Assembly (NCBI GenBank): GCA_006503535.1
Contig: QYRS01000006.1
Span: forward strand, 744,001 to 808,000
Source: Arthrinium phaeospermum
Taxonomy: Eukaryota; Ascomycota; Sordariomycetes; Amphisphaeriales; Apiosporaceae
Direction of reading: 5' to 3'
Length of the DNA stretch: 64,000 nt
The notes under the pieces were generated by a model that saw only the letters and a list, made by a program, of their open reading frames with translations, was not told the DNA's origin and ran no database searches. Shown piece after piece: positions 12,628-23,664 of the stretch. Within the stretch, counting starts at the first letter, position 1. Each line of letters starts with the position of its first letter. The position numbers were made by a program, and so were the translations under genes.

Positions 12628-13377
12628 TCCATAAGGGCCCTGGTTCGGCAATTCAAGATGGAGATGATTGATGCACTGTACGGCGTACGGACAGATTCTC
12701 GAGGGAAGACGATGTTGATTTCATGACAATGTACAGCAGCGGATACTGCAGTGTCTTATTCATACCGGTGTACGATAACGTACATACTCAGTAGACACAC
12801 GGGGCATGTTGGTCGTTCTCCGTGGAGTGCTACCCCTTGGAATCATGATTTCTTCTTTGAGCAGAAGTTTGGTAGGATTCCATGAGGGTTGATCCAAAAT
12901 TATTGTGTCTAAGTGGGTTGCCACATGAAGCAGCCAGTGAGAAGGGTTATTAGAGAGTGGTATAATAGGTACGAAGATTACTTACCTGGTTGCTGGCGGC
13001 GTACGGTACTTGGGGAAAATGAGTGCATTGAACCAGCACGAGAGTTTATCACAGTCTTTTCTCCCATCTTTTATAACATTCAAACGATTGAAACATACTG
13101 TTTGCGCAGAGTCCTCGACTGCAATGGACTTATTAACGTATATGTGCAAGTTTCTGGGGAAGAAGCTTCATGAAAAAGAGGGATACAGTAACAGAACAGA
13201 TGCACATCAAACTCTTCTAGTTTTTAAAGACGCCTCCCTCTAGTCAGTTGCTGTAACTGTTGCTGCTTCAAAAGATCCAACGACGAGCGTTTACAGTTTG
13301 ACGCCACTGTATAGCGGTGAAACCTCCGGGGTCGGGAGGTTGAACTCCTGGCCTAGTTTGGGTTTGAATCTTGTCGT
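12628..13377. other. Intergenic spacer
   Basis: About 750 bp, AT-richer than the flanks. No supported gene. It holds the 3' ends of two convergent genes if the small gene at 13378-13946 is real. Confidence 0.5.
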
Positions 13378-13946
13378 TCAGGACGGGGAACGGGGCGGAG
13401 GGTCCCCAGGGTCATTGAATCCTCTCGTGCCCGCACCATGCATCAAACCGCCTGGTCGGGGTGGTGGTCCATGTGCACGGGGTGGCAGTCCTCCCATACC
13501 TGGAGCACCTTGTGGAGCTGGCGGGCGATGTGGAAATCCTCCATGTCCATGTGGGACATGTACATATAGTTTGCCTGAGTCTCTACCGTCAACACCTGGT
13601 TGACCTGGCCAGCCTCGTGCGCCTCGATGACCTCGTCGACGTCCAGGAGCAATGGAGGGTTCGGAGCTTTCTAGATCATCGTCTGAGACTGATATGAGTA
13701 TGAAATCGAACCACTGGGCAGCCAGCGAAACCATATGGAAACCTTTTAGACCCAGACAAAAGTAGGGGTCGACCAATGTATATCAAAGAAATCCGCGGTT
13801 GAGGATCACATACCGATAGCCTCAGACCCCCTGAAAACATAGCGGCCTAATCCTGGCCTCCAAATCCAACAGCAGCAGCATAGTGCGCCTATAAAGACCA
13901 CTAGGCATAGCAGAACGATAGCGATAACGTGATTGGGCCTAGTCAT
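13378..13946 (-). CDS. Possible small single-pass membrane protein, Pro/Gly/His-rich tail
   Basis: Tentative two-exon gene. The first exon runs from an ATG at 13946 to 13814 and encodes a short N-terminus, a hydrophobic helix (VIAIVLLCLVVFIGALCCCC) and a basic juxtamembrane part, then a GTATGT donor. With an acceptor near 13689 the second exon continues as DDDLESSEPS and then a Pro/Gly/His-rich, collagen-like tail ending at 13378. A different acceptor (about 13668) would give another frame that is also open (VDEVIEAHEAGQ..). The hydrophobic segment with a Cys cluster is the best evidence that this is a gene. Function unknown. Confidence 0.4.
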
Positions 13947-14275
13947 TGTGGGCACCCGTTTTCATTGGGAGTTTTCGAAGCTAGATGGTTCAATAATTTT
14001 GTAGTGGGCCGTTTGTGTTTGTCGAACAGAAACCGACCTGTCTACCAGCTCATATGTGGTGAGGTATCCGTGGGCATTTCACTAGTCGGCCAAATGAGCT
14101 CTCATGAGTCCTTCAAACTACAATATGCACATTGATGAACGAATTCATGTGTTTGGTGTTGACGGGGTAACAGTGTGTTGGAGCACTTGCATGAAATACT
14201 ACACACCATGAGAGACCCCTGTCACCAGCCTGCAGCCTTCTCGGATATCTCGGATAACGCATGGGACAGCTATGA
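13947..14275. other. Intergenic spacer
   Basis: Short spacer downstream of the NB-ARC-TPR gene. Nothing recognisable. Confidence 0.5.
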
Positions 14276-17200
14276 TCATAACATCAACATCTTCCTCCTT
14301 TTCCTCCTCAGAGCTTCCAGGCGGTCAAAACACCAGTGATGTAGTTCTAACCGGCTATACCCCTCACAAGCCGTGTTGTATAGACTCTCGGCCTTGGCGT
14401 AGTCGTTTCGTTTATACTCTATGAAGCCGAGCCAGGCCATTGCTCCCAGAGCGTCGGGCGGGGCGCTTTCGTTACTCCTGTAAGCCTTCTGCAGTCCCTG
14501 CACGGCTGCTCGAGCGTGGAGTGCCGCCTCATCGTAATTACCCGCGACGACGAGTGTGCGCGCTAATGTCAAACGTCCCAACAGCGTGTCGCGGCTCTCG
14601 TATCCGAGCGTGCGTATGCAGCCTTCCACCGCACTCCGACACATCTTCTCTGCCACTTCGGCCTCGCCATGATCCAGGTACATCGATGCCAAGTTGACCC
14701 GACATTTGTAGGTGCTGGAATGTTCGCTCAGGCCAACGCGTTCGTAAGCTGCCAGGATCTCATGATAGAGGTCCTGGGCGGCCTCGCGCTCCCCAAGGCG
14801 CGTGTGGAAGACGGCAAGGTTCGTCTTGAGTACTAATACGTACGGATGGTCCTTTCGTGGATGCAACTGCCTGTCTAGGACTGTGAGGGCGTCGCGGCAC
14901 CTTCTCTTGGCTTCTTTCCAATTTGGCGGATCACCGGACACCAAGACTTCCACCATGTCGGCTTCGGTGATGATGGTGTCCGGATGATCTCTGCCTAGGA
15001 TCTGAGACCGTTCCCTCTTTATCTCTTCGAATATTTCCCTGGCCTCCTCTACGCTGCCTTGCTTCAGACGGCACCTAGCCAATAAGGCCAGACTGGACAA
15101 CGTGTTGGGGTGGTGCGCCCCTAGAACATTCCTGTGCCGCTCCCAGCTACGTTCACACGTCTTCTGTGCCTCTTGTAAGCTTGTGCCCTGGTATTCGAGG
15201 TTCAACGCCAGCGAGTCGATGCTCTGGAGAAGATCGGGGTGGTCGGGTGAAACCTTTGCATGTCTCTTCTCCTGGATCGCCAACACCTCCCTGCTGATCT
15301 GTACTGCTTCATCCAGCCTGCCCAGCTCTCTCAACGTGGACGCTAACTCGTCCATGCTCTCCAGAGTCTCACGAGAGTCATGACCAAGAACTTGTCGATA
15401 GACTTCAAGTACGTCCACGTAAAGGTCTTCCGCCCGACGAAAGTTGCCCAATCCCCTCAGGGCCGTCGCCAAACTGGATTTTGTCTTAAGAGTCTCAGGG
15501 TCGTGTGCTCCACGTATTGATAACCTTTTCTCTAACGCCAACTGGCTGCACTCCTTGGCCTTCTCGTATCGAGCACGTTTGGACAGAGCATTGGCGAGGT
15601 CGGTCGCCGTCTCCGGGATAAGGGGGTCGTTCTCCTTCAGGTGGGTCTTTCTCCAGGCCAAGGCCCTTTCAAGTAGATGTTCTGCTTGATCATAGTACCC
15701 AGCCTCGAAAAAGATGGCGGAGAAGTCGTGGGCCACCTCGGCACCAAACGAGGATGATACCAGAGATTCCGGGCTGGCCGACTTCAAGAACGAGGCTACA
15801 TGGGTGTAAAGCCTTCTGCGGTTTCTGTAATGCTCACCCGTGCGAATTGTGCGTTGGGTCGAGCATGCCAGGATTCTGGCCGCGGCAAAGTCGACCCATA
15901 TTCGGTCGTGCTCTGTCTCTGTTCGCTGAACACGGAACGCGTTCCAAGAGTGGAGCAGCCGATTGAATCTGAATTTTGTCCTCGCCCTTTCATCGTAGAA
16001 ACTAATCACCGAGTACGATGACAGTAAATGCAGAGCACGATCAATTCTTTCCTTCGGCCAAAGCGAAACTCTGGGATCTTCAAACCGATCTGAAAATAAC
16101 AGACAGCTGCGGACTTTGTTGTAGATGGTATGAATCAAATCAACGTGTTCGTGGTCGCGGTCGGGTATTGTGTGGAATAATGTCTTATCAATCTCGTCGT
16201 AGTGAAGCCTGGAGCATATGTCGAGGATCGTTTGGGAATCTCGTGCAGCTTCCGCAACCTTGGTATCCTTGAGTAAAAGGCCTGACTTGTCGATGATGTT
16301 TCTCTGGAGACTCCAGGCCCGGTAGATTGACCTCTCTCGGTTAGAATGTTTATCTTCCAGACCCATACTCGGTGTTAGGGTCTCACCCCTGCAGGTGTAT
16401 ATATCTTCCATGATAGTGTCAGTATGCTTCTTATACTCGTCCAGATACTCGTCCAGTGGCACTCTGTAGCCTATAGCAGACCCAGTGAGCATAGTTGCGC
16501 CAGCCTGTACGATTGCCAACGGGATATTTCCCAGTGTCTCGACAATTGCTCGCGCTTTGGCGGTTGAAACCGCTGTTGGTTTCTCGTGAGAAACTTTGAG
16601 TAGAAGAGAAATGCCTTCGTCCACATTCATCTCTTCCAACTTGCGGCACATATCTGGCCCTGTCGAATGTCGTACCAGGCTGGAAAGACAGGTCGTTATG
16701 AGAATGCAGCCGCTCGACCCGGGAGGGAAGTATTCCTCGGCATTTTCATTGTCGGCATTGTCTATCACCAGTAGCCAATTCTGGTTGATATACAAAAGGT
16801 CCCTGCCAAAGCTTGCAGCCTCTTTCTCTGGGACGGTTGTCGCGGGTTGAAACTTCCTGTAGATTGCAGCAAAGTCTCTGTTGGCAGTGCCCTCGTCGCT
16901 CGCGTCCACCCGTAACACCGCCCAAAATCTGTGAATAAGAGGTGGTTAGTCCGACATAATTAGTTACATCATCAAGTCGGCAAGGGGCTTACTTATGCTT
17001 ATACTCATCAATGAACTTAAGACAAATCTCGGATTTACCAAGTCCTGAGAGCCCGTGCAAAACAAATACCCTGCGTTGAGTCTCTACTGATTTATCCTCA
17101 CGAGAACACAGCTTGTCGGATAACAACTGTAGTATGTCACCACGACCGGTGAAATTCGTGCTAGGAGGCACTCTGACAAAGGAATCACCCCCTTCTCAGT

Positions 17201-17474
17201 ATCCTATTAGTCAAGTCTTTTCTGTTTCTGTACAGACAGGCAATGCCATAACCATTTGGTTGGAGTACACACGTTTTAGCCCGCCCTCGGTACTCTGGAA
17301 GAAGTTTGTATATATGTTCCTAATGATGTTGGCGGATAGTTAGTGCACACTTTCTTCATTGACTACTTTTGATAGTACGCACGAGTCTTTGATGATTCCA
17401 CTGGCACCAGCTTGGAATGTATGAGCTGTGACGTTGACGTTGGGCGTCGCCGAAGGCACCTCGGATCCTGCCAT
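14276..17474 (-). CDS. NB-ARC-TPR STAND receptor (fungal NLR-like)
   Basis: Intracellular nucleotide-switch receptor. Four exons: 17474-17379, 17319-17273, 17172-16993 and 16928-14276; the phases agree and total 992 codons (991 aa). The first two exons are my reconstruction. Residues 1-47 form a short polar segment in place of a large effector domain. FTGRGDIL starts the usual NB lead-in. Walker A is GLSGLGKS (88-95) and Walker B is WLLVIDNAD (159-167). GCILITT and GNIPLAI fit the sensor-1 and GxP motifs of NB-ARC. From about residue 400 to 970 there is a long array of 42-residue TPRs of kinesin-light-chain type (for example LGRDHPDT, LGAHHPNTLSSL, LGYESRDTLLGRL). It diverges from the HeLo gene at 17971 across about 500 bp, which suggests receptor and executor. 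Ligand unknown. Confidence 0.9.
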
Positions 17475-17970
17475 GGTGATAGTGCGACGGGCTGTAGCAT
17501 AATTTTCGGGCTCGTGGTAGCGACATGGGGGTTGAGAAATAGTCTCCAAGATACAAGGGCTGATCAGTTAGCCTTGGACAACGAGGGGTAGAGAACTGAT
17601 CACCACCTGATTGACAGCCTGATATATGCTCATGCAGTAAGACTAAGGCTGAGCGATAACGAATATGCAACCCCCAACAATATCACGCAATGACTGGACA
17701 GAATACGAAGAGTAGCAACCACTCTTTCATCCTACTGGTGCCCGCCTTACGACTTACATCATGCCGCATTCGCTATCTGTTTCCAGTCGGCAGATGTATG
17801 CAGCAACACCGATGTCACTGCTGCGTATCAGGTACAAAAGACGCAATACGGCACCCAGAATGGCGCCCCTGTTCGTGAACTCAACAGTCACCCCCCACCC
17901 CCCTTTTGATATAGTTTCCAACTTTCCTCTGCACCTCTGGAAGCAACAATAGACAGTTGAGCTGATCACC
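17475..17970. promoter_or_regulatory. Shared bidirectional promoter of NLR and HeLo genes
   Basis: The 496 bp between the start codons of two divergent genes holds no other convincing frame. It contains a C-rich tract about 17889-17903 followed by a T-run shortly before the HeLo ATG. Both promoters must lie here, so co-regulation is likely. No defined factor site was identified. Confidence 0.45.
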
Positions 17971-18861
17971 ATGTCTGGTGTAGGTGAGGCGATTGGAGCA
18001 GCAGCTGGTGTCTCCTCTCTCTTTAGCGCGGCTTTGACCTGCTTCGATTACGTGTACATCGCCAAAAATGCCATCGAACAAACAGACTCGTTGATGCTGA
18101 AGCTCGACAACGCCCAGCTGAGACTTTCGCGCTGGGGAAAGTCCGTTGGCCTCTCTAGCGGCACATGCAGACTGACCGAAGAGCAGACAGAGCACGCCAA
18201 GAAAGTCCTGTCCCTGATCACTACGCAGTTCGACAAATGCGCCTTGATTTGCCACAAGGATCGGGACGAGAGAGGTGTCAATGCCGAGGAATATGAACTG
18301 GAACCGTATGGGCCGCAATGGGCGAACGAGGCAACCAAGTACTTGCACAACAAGATGCTGAACCTGGCCGACCTTCGCAAGCCGAAAAGGTCGCGCCGCG
18401 AGCGCGAGACAGGCATGTCGGTTGGCCAGCGGGTCAAGTTCGCCATCTATAAGAAGAGCCGGCTCGAGGAGCTCATCAAGGACATCAACGAACAGATCAA
18501 CAATCTCCTCGAGGTTTGCCCAATGGAGAAGGAGGAGCAGGAGGACCATGGCAAGGAAGAGTTACACATGTTCATGGAAATCTTCCGAGAGTTGCGCAAC
18601 GCGTCAGACCATGACACACTGCTCAAGTCAGCCGTGAACAACATCATGAATCAACAGGCAAGTGCTCACAAAACCCATAATATACAACAAGTGAGGGAAA
18701 GTCGAAGAGCGATTGGTTACTAACGTTCTACTTGCGATCAAATACAGGCCCAAGCTTTGAGTGTCGCAGCGGAGAATGTGACGACCGGGGTGATCGGACA
18801 AATGAGTGGCGGGTCAACGACTGTTACATCCAACATTGGCGAAAGGCGTAGGCAGCAATGA
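17971..18861 (+). CDS. HeLo-domain protein (HET-S-like cell-death executor)
   Basis: Two exons. Exon 1 starts at 17971 and exon 2 is 18748-18861. With the donor at 18658 (GCAAGT, a GC-AG intron) the product is 266 aa; an in-frame GT donor (GTGAGG) 33 nt later would add 11 residues. Residues 1-225 match the HeLo domain of Podospora HET-S: a Gly/Ala-rich hydrophobic N-terminal helix (AIGAAAGVSSLFSAALTCFD), then QLRLSRWGKSVGL, and later LEELIKDINEQINNLLE. In that family the helix inserts into membranes and causes cell death when the C-terminal prion-forming segment is templated. Here the tail after the HeLo fold is only about 38 residues, polar and beta-prone (NVTTGVIGQMSGGSTTVTSN), in place of the long two-repeat HET-s segment. 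The divergent NLR neighbour supports an executor role. Activity is inferred only. Confidence 0.85.
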
Positions 18862-20131
18862 TTGACCTGGACCAGGTTATGACTTTTATGAATAATTCAT
18901 AGTATATTCACTTGTTTCGGAGCAATAGTCCATTAAAACCCGGGTTTCCGCATGCCATATGTCCGAAGCACCTCTGCGGTAAGCGTAGCCTTTCAGCGCA
19001 TCAACGGTCTTCGACTCCATCACCCAAGGTTGGGGGTTCTGCTATTAATAGTTTTTCAGCGGGGTGGCCCCAAATTGTTAGCGTTGCCGCTAACTCAGGT
19101 ACGGGGTTTGAGGTAAACTGGCCCGCAGCTCTAGGTCCTGTTGCTAAAACCGAGGTGCAGTAAGCCTGGTGCCTGGCCACCTGGTTGGAAAACCCAAGGC
19201 GACCGCCACCTACTTGAATACCAGAATGCACCCTTCGTCAAGCAAGAGATTACGAGGGCAGAATAGGCAATTTGAATCAATACTTAGGATTCATGGTTGG
19301 TAAGAAGGCTGAGCTCCAAATCCGCACAGCTCAGTTCCCGGTTCTTACTCAGCTGCCACTTGGATTGGTTCTTGCGATCGCACACTACCTAAATTACTGC
19401 ATGTCCATTACCAATCAAGCCCCTAAAGGTAGGACTTCCACCACTCTACAACTTCGAAATCTTTCCATATGGCTCAAATCAATGGTTACCTCCTCAACGA
19501 CATTTTCTGCAAAAATCGTCTACCGGTGGGGGCCTTCCTTGGTGGGAGGGACAGAGGTGGACACTCTTCAATGGGATCTCAGTAAGCAGCCCTGAGACAT
19601 GGGTCCAATCCGTAAAATGAGATGGGGAGATCGCATCGTATGTAGCAGCTAGATCAGCCGTTCGGTCAGTCGGTTGCATAACGAGCTGAGCTCACCCCTA
19701 CCCTGTAGGGAAGTGACGTGACGTAGCATCGGTAGCGCATTACTATAATTACCCAACGCGGTGCCCATAAAGTGCACTTTTTTGCAGCTAGCGACCAGAA
19801 TGGGGAATTGATCGACTTTGACGAGAGATGGACCAATTGCTGGCCACGTCAGTTAGCCTCGATCGACGCCCGTATATTTCAACTTACTAAGGGCACTTGT
19901 GCATTTGCGGCTGACTTGCCGTTGCCCCAATAGGTAGCCCATGGGGAGAGGGTCTCCTTTCCAGACCAAAAGGCAGGGCTCCTGTGCGACTAAACTGTTG
20001 CCTACATATACTACTTGATACCGACGCCAGGTAGACAAGATGTTCCAACTCTCCCACCACACTCCTTCATCGCTCTTGCTTGTTCCTTGAGTTGCATTGC
20101 CATTCTTTGTAGACTGTTGTTGAAGACCAAA
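18862..20131. other. Intergenic spacer, 1.27 kb
   Basis: No gene supported. One frame at about 19272-19595 has a weak F-box-like LPLGLVLAIAHYL but no start context, splice partner or continuation. The right end is the promoter of the GH5 gene. Confidence 0.5.
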
Positions 20132-21445
20132 ATGCTGGGCTCCCTCCCCCTCGCCTTCCTGGCCGCCACGGCCAGCGCCGCCAGCATCTCGGCCCGCGCC
20201 GACCCGCTGCGGCCGCGGTGGCAGCCGGGCAGCACGCCGATCCGCGGCGTCAACCTGGGCTCGCAGTTCATCGTGGAGCCGTGGATGGCGGCGGACGCGT
20301 GGCGCGACATGGGCTGCGGCGACGCGCCCGACGAGTGGTCCTGCGTCCAAAACCTCGGCCAGGACAAGGCCGACGCCGCCTTCAAGAAGCACTGGGCGTC
20401 TTGGGTCACCAAGGACGACATCTCCAAGATCGCCAGCCTCAAGTTGAACACCATTCGTATTCCCGTCGGGTTTTGGATCAAGGAGGATCTGGTTGATCGC
20501 GGTAGCGAGCACTACCCCAAGGGTGGTTTGGCCTACCTCGACAAGATTGTCGGTTGGGCTAGCGACGCTGGGCTTCAGGTCATCATTGACTTGCACGGAG
20601 GGCCGGGCTCGCAGAGCAAGGATCAGTCTTTCACCGGACACGTGAGTTGAATCTTATATGCATCGGGACCTATGCCTGCCGCCATGCACCCGCTGACATG
20701 AATGATTTCGGGCACACAGAGCACATCAAACCCCGGCTTCTACACCCCCGCCAACTTCGAGCGCGCAAACAAGTTTCTCGAGTGGATGGCCGAGCGCATC
20801 CACAAGAACACGGCCTACCGCAACGTCTACGCCCTGCAAGTCATGAACGAGCCCGTCCACGCCGACGACGAGTTCAGCAGCCAGGCCGCCGCCATGATCA
20901 AGGACTTCTACCCGGCCGCCTGGACGCGCATCCGCAACCGGGAGAAGAGCCTGGGCGTCGCGGCCAAGGACCAGCTCAACATCATGTTCATGGGCCAGTC
21001 GTGGGGCTCGGGCGACCCGGCCAGCCACCTGCCCTCGGACCACTCGCTCATGTCGACCGACGACCACAAGTACTACAAATGGGACCCCAAGTTCGGCGAC
21101 CAGTCGACGCGCCAGGACTACCTCTCGGCCGCGTGCGGCGACAACGACCACGGCAGCAGCGTGGTGGGCGAGTGGTCGCTGCAGGTGGCGACGGACGACG
21201 GCGACGACAAGAACTGGTCGCCCAAGAACAACGAGAACAACCAGGACCTCAAGAAGTTCTACAAGGAGTTCTGGGCGGCCCAGGCCCAGTCCTACGAGAA
21301 GGCCGGCGGCTGGGTGTTTTGGTCTTGGAAGTGCAACTGGATCGGCGGGTTCAGCGAGTACCGCTGGTGCTACGAGGCCGCCGTCGACGCGGGGGTCATC
21401 CCCAAGGATGCTACGAGCGCCAAGTCGGTGTCGCCCTGCAAGTAA
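20132..21445 (+). CDS. Secreted GH5 beta-glucanase
   Basis: Glycoside hydrolase of family 5, exo-1,3- or endo-1,6-beta-glucanase type, acting outside the cell on fungal-type beta-glucan. Two exons, 20132-20641 and 20720-21445 (411 aa; intron phase 0). The start is chosen because it yields a clean signal peptide ([16 protein letters not shown]); an upstream ATG at 20015 is in frame but would bury it. The mature start [16 protein letters not shown] is typical. The likely acid/base Glu is in [11 protein letters not shown] and the likely nucleophile is in VVGEWS. Conserved IRIPVGFW and DLHGGPGSQ are present. The C-terminal GWVFWSWK lines the substrate site in relatives. Exact linkage cannot be decided from the sequence. 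Confidence 0.92.
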
Positions 21446-22153
21446 GCGTGGAGATCGACCTAGGTCTCTAGTGCCTCTGGAAACGGTGGCTGAGAAGCTA
21501 TCCGCTATGTCGAACTACTGTCAATGAATACTTTTTACTTGTTCACCCGTGCTATGTGTTGCTTCTTCCACTAGGTCCGATTTGGTTGATTTGATCTTAC
21601 CCAAGTATGCGTACCGCTGACTCACAGTCTCATATCCTTGGCCTATCGATAATATACACCATAACTCATGATATTCACTTTACATGTATCCCCTCAATGG
21701 TGAAAGCGCTGCTTCCACCGAGTTATGCTGTACTGTACATATATGGGGCCAGATGATGACGTTGGCATAATCTTTATTCCAATGGACAAGACCATTCCTT
21801 TGATCAAGTAAATCTGCTTGTCAGAACAATTCATATCGAATAAAATGGCCTGCCGTTCATTCATAGGAAGAATTGCGCCAAGAGCAACGATGTCGCCATC
21901 AAGGAGATATGAACATCATCGACAAAGATGACTCGACGTCGCCATCAACTATATTGCGGCATGGACCTCACTAGATGGCTCGTCGGCTATCAACGCTAGT
22001 CGCCGCAACCACCCACTCATAGTCTATAGCCACGAAGAAATCTCCAATATCACATTTCCCACTTGTTCCTCATCAAACCCTCCCTTGATCGTTCAACCTT
22101 CTGACCGTCATGAAACTCTGAAGATCGCTGTACTACGATCATCTGCCCCGCCC
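21446..22153. other. Intergenic spacer
   Basis: AT-rich, about 700 bp. A short direct repeat (CGCCATCAA with flanking similarity) occurs near 21891 and 21940. No gene seen. Confidence 0.5.
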
Positions 22154-22840
22154 CTACCTGTGCTGTCTTCTGCGGAGTTGCTCGTACTCATCCCGGGCAA
22201 TTTTCGCATGTCTGATGACCTCATTGTGCGCGCCGCTTCCGCCCTCGCCATCACGCTCTATGGTCGTTTGGCCACTGGAATTTATGACACTGATGTTAAA
22301 CCAACCTGTCTGTTGGACTGTATCACCCTTGGTCTGGCCTGGCGGCGCACAGTTGGTCGAGCCGTTCTCCCTACCACTGGGGGCGCCACCGTGCTGCCGG
22401 GTGACGCTGGCGCCGCTGTCTGGACGTCGGCGAGCAAGCGCGAGGGCACCTAATGGATCATTGGGGCCTGTACCATATGAACGGTAACCTTGGGCGCTAT
22501 GGCTCGTGGTGGATCTGGCAAATGTAATGATATCTGCGCTGGGCCCTGCAGAGCGGTAGTGGCCATTCCCGCACTGGTGAGACCCACCACAGCTGCTGGG
22601 AAACGGGCTTGCTTGCCGAACTGGTCTGTACAATGGTCCAAAGTCGAAATTGGGCGTATGATTCCCGTGGCTGTTGGAAACGCCGGGTGCTAGGGTGTGT
22701 GGGTGACCGTTACTGGTTCTGTCCATCGAGAAGGCGTCGGAACTACCGCCGCCTGATATGGCAGAGAAGCCGGATCCAGTGGTACTAGAGACGGTTGAGC
22801 TTCTGCGAGAGCCCGAGTTTGAAGTTGGTCTTCCGGTCAT
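22154..22840 (-). CDS. Ser/Gly-rich disordered protein, unknown function
   Basis: Single-exon frame of 228 aa starting at an ATG at 22840. I do not recognise it. The N-terminal half is rich in Ser, Gly and Thr (SRRSSTVSSTTGSG), the middle has His, Asn and Pro, and the C-terminus is a short charged helix (IRHAKIARDEYEQLRRRQ). No signal peptide or membrane helix. It is probably intrinsically disordered. A similar Ser-rich frame lies about 0.8 kb further on the same strand, so the two could be related or co-evolving. It could also be a chance frame, but it is long, starts cleanly and has a sensible end. Confidence 0.5.
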   Translation of the reverse strand: MTGRPTSNSGSRRSSTVSSTTGSGFSAISGGGSSDAFSMDRTSNGHPHTLAPGVSNSHGNHTPNFDFGPLYRPVRQASPFPSSCGGSHQCGNGHYRSAGPSADIITFARSTTSHSAQGYRSYGTGPNDPLGALALARRRPDSGASVTRQHGGAPSGRENGSTNCAPPGQTKGDTVQQTGWFNISVINSSGQTTIERDGEGGSGAHNEVIRHAKIARDEYEQLRRRQHR

Positions 22841-23664
22841 ATTGAATACTGGTAAACCTTGGTTGCCTCTTTAAATGGGTTTCTCTGCGTTTGCTGTTTG
22901 GTTTCAGATGCTTGGTTATGTCGTGGTTGTTCGTTATGATGTTGTGTAGACATGGAGGAAGCAACTCGATGGGAATACCTCTTCTTTAAGTAGTTAAGTA
23001 TGTGGATATTAATGAGCTAGGTGTCTACACCTTTTGAATGACAGGTGGTTTCAAGAAGGGAATGGATTCTGCTAGTAGGAAACAGAGTCATACCCATTTG
23101 GGCATGTCTCTGGTGTCTTTGCGTGAGTAGTTGTTCCCAAGAAAGTGTTTCTCGAGGACTTTCGCTACATGTCTAGTGGTTGCTACGAGCGCCGAGTCGG
23201 CATCGTCGTGTATCTGAGAATGAGAGGGTATCGGGTCTGCTGGCACATGGGAGGCACGGTAATACTGCCTCTCGCCTACATCGTTACTGCCACCCCGCAA
23301 TACGGGTCTTTGTGCATTTACCCTTTCTCGGACATGCCCAGACATTGATCTAATAAGCTTACAGCCAGCTATATTGTTTTTAAATACAGTATGTCTCAAG
23401 ATGGAATAATGAAAGTTTCTCCAATAATCGATTACTCCATCCCTTATATTTAAGACATTAAAATAAATATTCAAAACAAAAGGGAATATAAAAACCAAAT
23501 GTCGCTTAGTATAGTATGTCTAAATTTTGGCATAATTGTCACGAAATTGGTACTTCTGGACTCCTAACTATAGCTTGCCCAATGCAAGTCACAACGAGTC
23601 GTCACATTCAACGCAAAATGCAATGCTACCTGAAGTTACCAAAGCCTCTCCTCCTTAATTACAT
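22841..23664. other. Intergenic spacer
   Basis: AT-rich spacer of about 820 bp between two Ser-rich frames. No gene supported. Confidence 0.5.

Noticed and set aside
19272..19595. Weak F-box-like segment (LPLGLVLAIAHYL)
   Set aside because: Isolated resemblance, no supporting start, splice sites or downstream domain.
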